Below are positions 62,165 through 64,000 of a stretch of 64,000 bases of DNA, piece by piece (position 1 is the first letter of the stretch; every line of letters begins with the position of its first letter). The position numbers and the translations under genes were made by a program. The notes under the pieces are model-generated. The model was not told the origin of the DNA and ran no database searches. It saw nothing but the letters and a program-made list of their open reading frames with translations. Source of the DNA: Cucumis sativus (Eukaryota > Streptophyta > Magnoliopsida > Cucurbitales > Cucurbitaceae); the NCBI RefSeq assembly GCF_000004075.3, contig NC_026659.2, positions 3,348,001-3,412,000 on the forward strand. Direction: 5' to 3'.

Positions 62165-62661
62165 AATGTCATGTTGATATCACTATCACTATCATTATAT
62201 ATAGACAGTATATTGATAAAAGTTATGATTTTAGATTTGAGTTGGAAATTTTCTTCAATAATACTTCAAAGTTATGAATAATATGCTAAAAGATTGTCCA
62301 AGATCATCAGTCTAAGGTGATTCACAAGACAATACTTCTTTCTCATAACAAGAAAAAGATATATATTAAACGAACAATTTTAATTGACTGAGTCTCTAAC
62401 AGCCATCTACTTTAGTTACAAATCTGTCTTCCCTTCCTCACAGTACGAAACTTAGCTACAAGTGGAATCAAGGCTGATGATGGCAGTTATGAGAGTACTA
62501 CTGTTTAGTCGACAAAATAATACTATATACAAACTATACATTCGAACTACAGGCTCGACAGACACGTAAAGAATATAACTAACTGATCTTTACATCGTAA
62601 GCATCAGCTTCAAGCATTCTTGTAAGCTTTATCAGAAATGGCAAAGTGATTGGCGGAAGAT

Positions 62662-64000
62662 TCAAGTTTCAGCAACCTTGCTGACAATTACAGAAGCATA
62701 TTTGGCGATTATAGACTCTGGGGATTGCCGAAGCTGCCCGATCACTGGAAATAGCTTTGATGAAAGAAGGAACTGTCGGCACGGTGTGTGTGCGCACATC
62801 TTTGCCAAGGAAAACAAGGCTATCTTGAGAGGAGACTCATTAGCTGCATCTTTTCTGCTTGGATTCAAGGCTACTGCCGAACAGTCAGCCACCAACTTTA
62901 ACAAAGCCTGTATACACATATATATACACAACTTTACGGGTCAACAAGAGAAATGAGTGCAACTATAAGTCTGAAATGACAATATCTATCAGTAAACCAG
63001 ATTATTGATATATAAGAATTTCATTTTTACAAAATTCCAGTCTGGTTTTGTTGTCATTCAATCTAACCACAACACTCTAAAATAAACATCTGAATAATGT
63101 GTTTCAGCACTACGAAAACAGATTGAATAAATGGAAATGTTGGAGTCCAGGTATATCACTAAAATTATATCAATTATAAAAGTTCCTCGTGTAATTGGAA
63201 AGCAATAATAGAAAACTATTGAAATTCCATCGTTATTCTTCTTTTAATTTATTTGAAAAATTAAAGGGACGATGATTTTAAGGCTAAAATTTCAAGTTTC
63301 TTCTAGAATTCAGCAGAACCAGTCTTAATTTCGATTCGAATGATAATTGGGTTTTATCCCAATTTTCTACAAGGATCCTTACTCTAACACACAAATTCAT
63401 TGACTAATAAGTTTATAGATTATCTTTAAATAGTTTAATGAACATGTAATCTGAAGAAAACTTCTGATTTGGCTCTATCAATTTCCAACTTCCTTAACAG
63501 TCTTGTTAATAGGTTAATAGCTTAGTATGAAAGCCTTACAGACCTGCATCGCGCCTCTGGAAACAATATCCTCGCAAAGCATGTTGGAGTTGCGAACAAG
63601 GTTACTTAGTGCACCTGCTGCATTTGCTTTTGTTTTGTCTTCCTCAGATGATACCAGTAAATTTGCTAGCTGAGGTATTGATCTCCTGAGCTCTCCATAC
63701 AACGTATCATCATGGTACGCAGCATTTCCAATCTAATAAAAGATATAACCAACTACATCAGATTTCACATCAAGTACAATGTGATAAACGAAAAAGGGAT
63801 TAGTTGTTTGGAATTTTACTGATTCACTGCCTGACTATTATAAACACACCTATCCCGACTTGTTCTTATAATCAATCTCATGCATTTGAGAGAATAGTGT
63901 TTCAAAATTAATTTGCAAAATGAAAACAAAAATGTTAAATTCATTTAACAAAAAAGATGTCTACCACCCAAAATGCAGTTTTCCAAACACACTAACAATT
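62662..64000 (-). CDS. TIO: TIO/FUSED-type kinase gene, last two exons (partial)
   Basis: Only the 3' end is in the window: exons 63732-63544 and 62907-62662 on the minus strand, 144 residues in all. They encode an armadillo-like end (IGNAAYHDDTLYGELRRSIP, then NAAGALSNLVRNSNMLCEDI, ALLKLVADCSAVALNPSRKD and KIALFSLAKMCAHTPCRQFL). This matches my memory of the C-terminus of the plant FUSED-family kinase TWO-IN-ONE, which acts at the phragmoplast in cytokinesis. The kinase part must lie beyond 64000, and 63733-64000 is intron. Frame and splice sites are intact, unlike the copy at 48431-49712. The intron holds about 250 bases (63178-63440) missing from that copy. That the full gene is present is an inference. 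Confidence 0.7.

Noticed and set aside
1-64000. tRNA, rRNA, CRISPR arrays or organelle inserts
   Set aside because: None was found. The only tRNA-like signals are isolated A and B boxes of SINE relics without cloverleaf arms.

Overview
The window is plant nuclear DNA: AT-rich, with spliced genes (GT-AG introns), TATA-type promoters, plant-only gene families (LRR receptor kinases, EIX-type receptor-like proteins, DUF1218, ENH1) and short decayed transposon pieces. Gene and repeat content suggest a cucurbit, probably Cucumis or a relative. This rests on recall of families, not on a search.

Layout. (1) 1-22.6 kb is an immune-receptor style cluster. Two MIK2-like LRR receptor kinases of five exons each point at each other (RLK1 at 1740-6999, plus; RLK2 at 14386-20032, minus). 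Their internal exons match in length (370 and 853 bp in both). Between and beside them lie small two-exon genes for secreted, peptide-sized proteins: 9878-11130 (minus), a relic at 20940-21290 (minus) that carries a huge GAA/TTC microsatellite, and 22284-22588 (plus). (2) 25.6-28.4 kb is a secreted GH5 glycosidase with a ricin-B-like tail. (3) 28.9-45.4 kb holds housekeeping genes on the minus strand: a DUF1218 membrane protein with two long repeat-filled introns, the chloroplast PDZ-rubredoxin protein ENH1, and an acidic nuclear-type protein. An intronless pseudogene of a GH35 beta-galactosidase sits between the last two. (4) 45.4-50.5 kb is repeat-rich: an 800-bp palindromic foldback element, a probable solo LTR, a MITE, a broken copy of the last exons of a TIO/FUSED-type kinase gene, and a copy of the promoter and first exon of the acidic-protein gene. 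(5) 50.5-59.9 kb carries two intronless EIX2-like receptor-like proteins; the second is split by an inverted segment. (6) 60.9-64 kb has a gluconokinase gene and the last two exons of a TIO-like gene that runs off the right edge.

How it fits together. The two receptor kinases, the small secreted proteins and the two receptor-like proteins look like a defence or peptide-perception neighbourhood shaped by local duplication. The most interesting points are the candidate peptide precursors beside MIK2-like receptors, the change of the HRD motif to HCD in one kinase, the microsatellite that forms an intron's polypyrimidine tract, the inversion inside the second receptor-like protein, and the fresh palindrome at 46 kb. 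All spliced models here were built by eye; each keeps frame across every junction and its total length divides by three.
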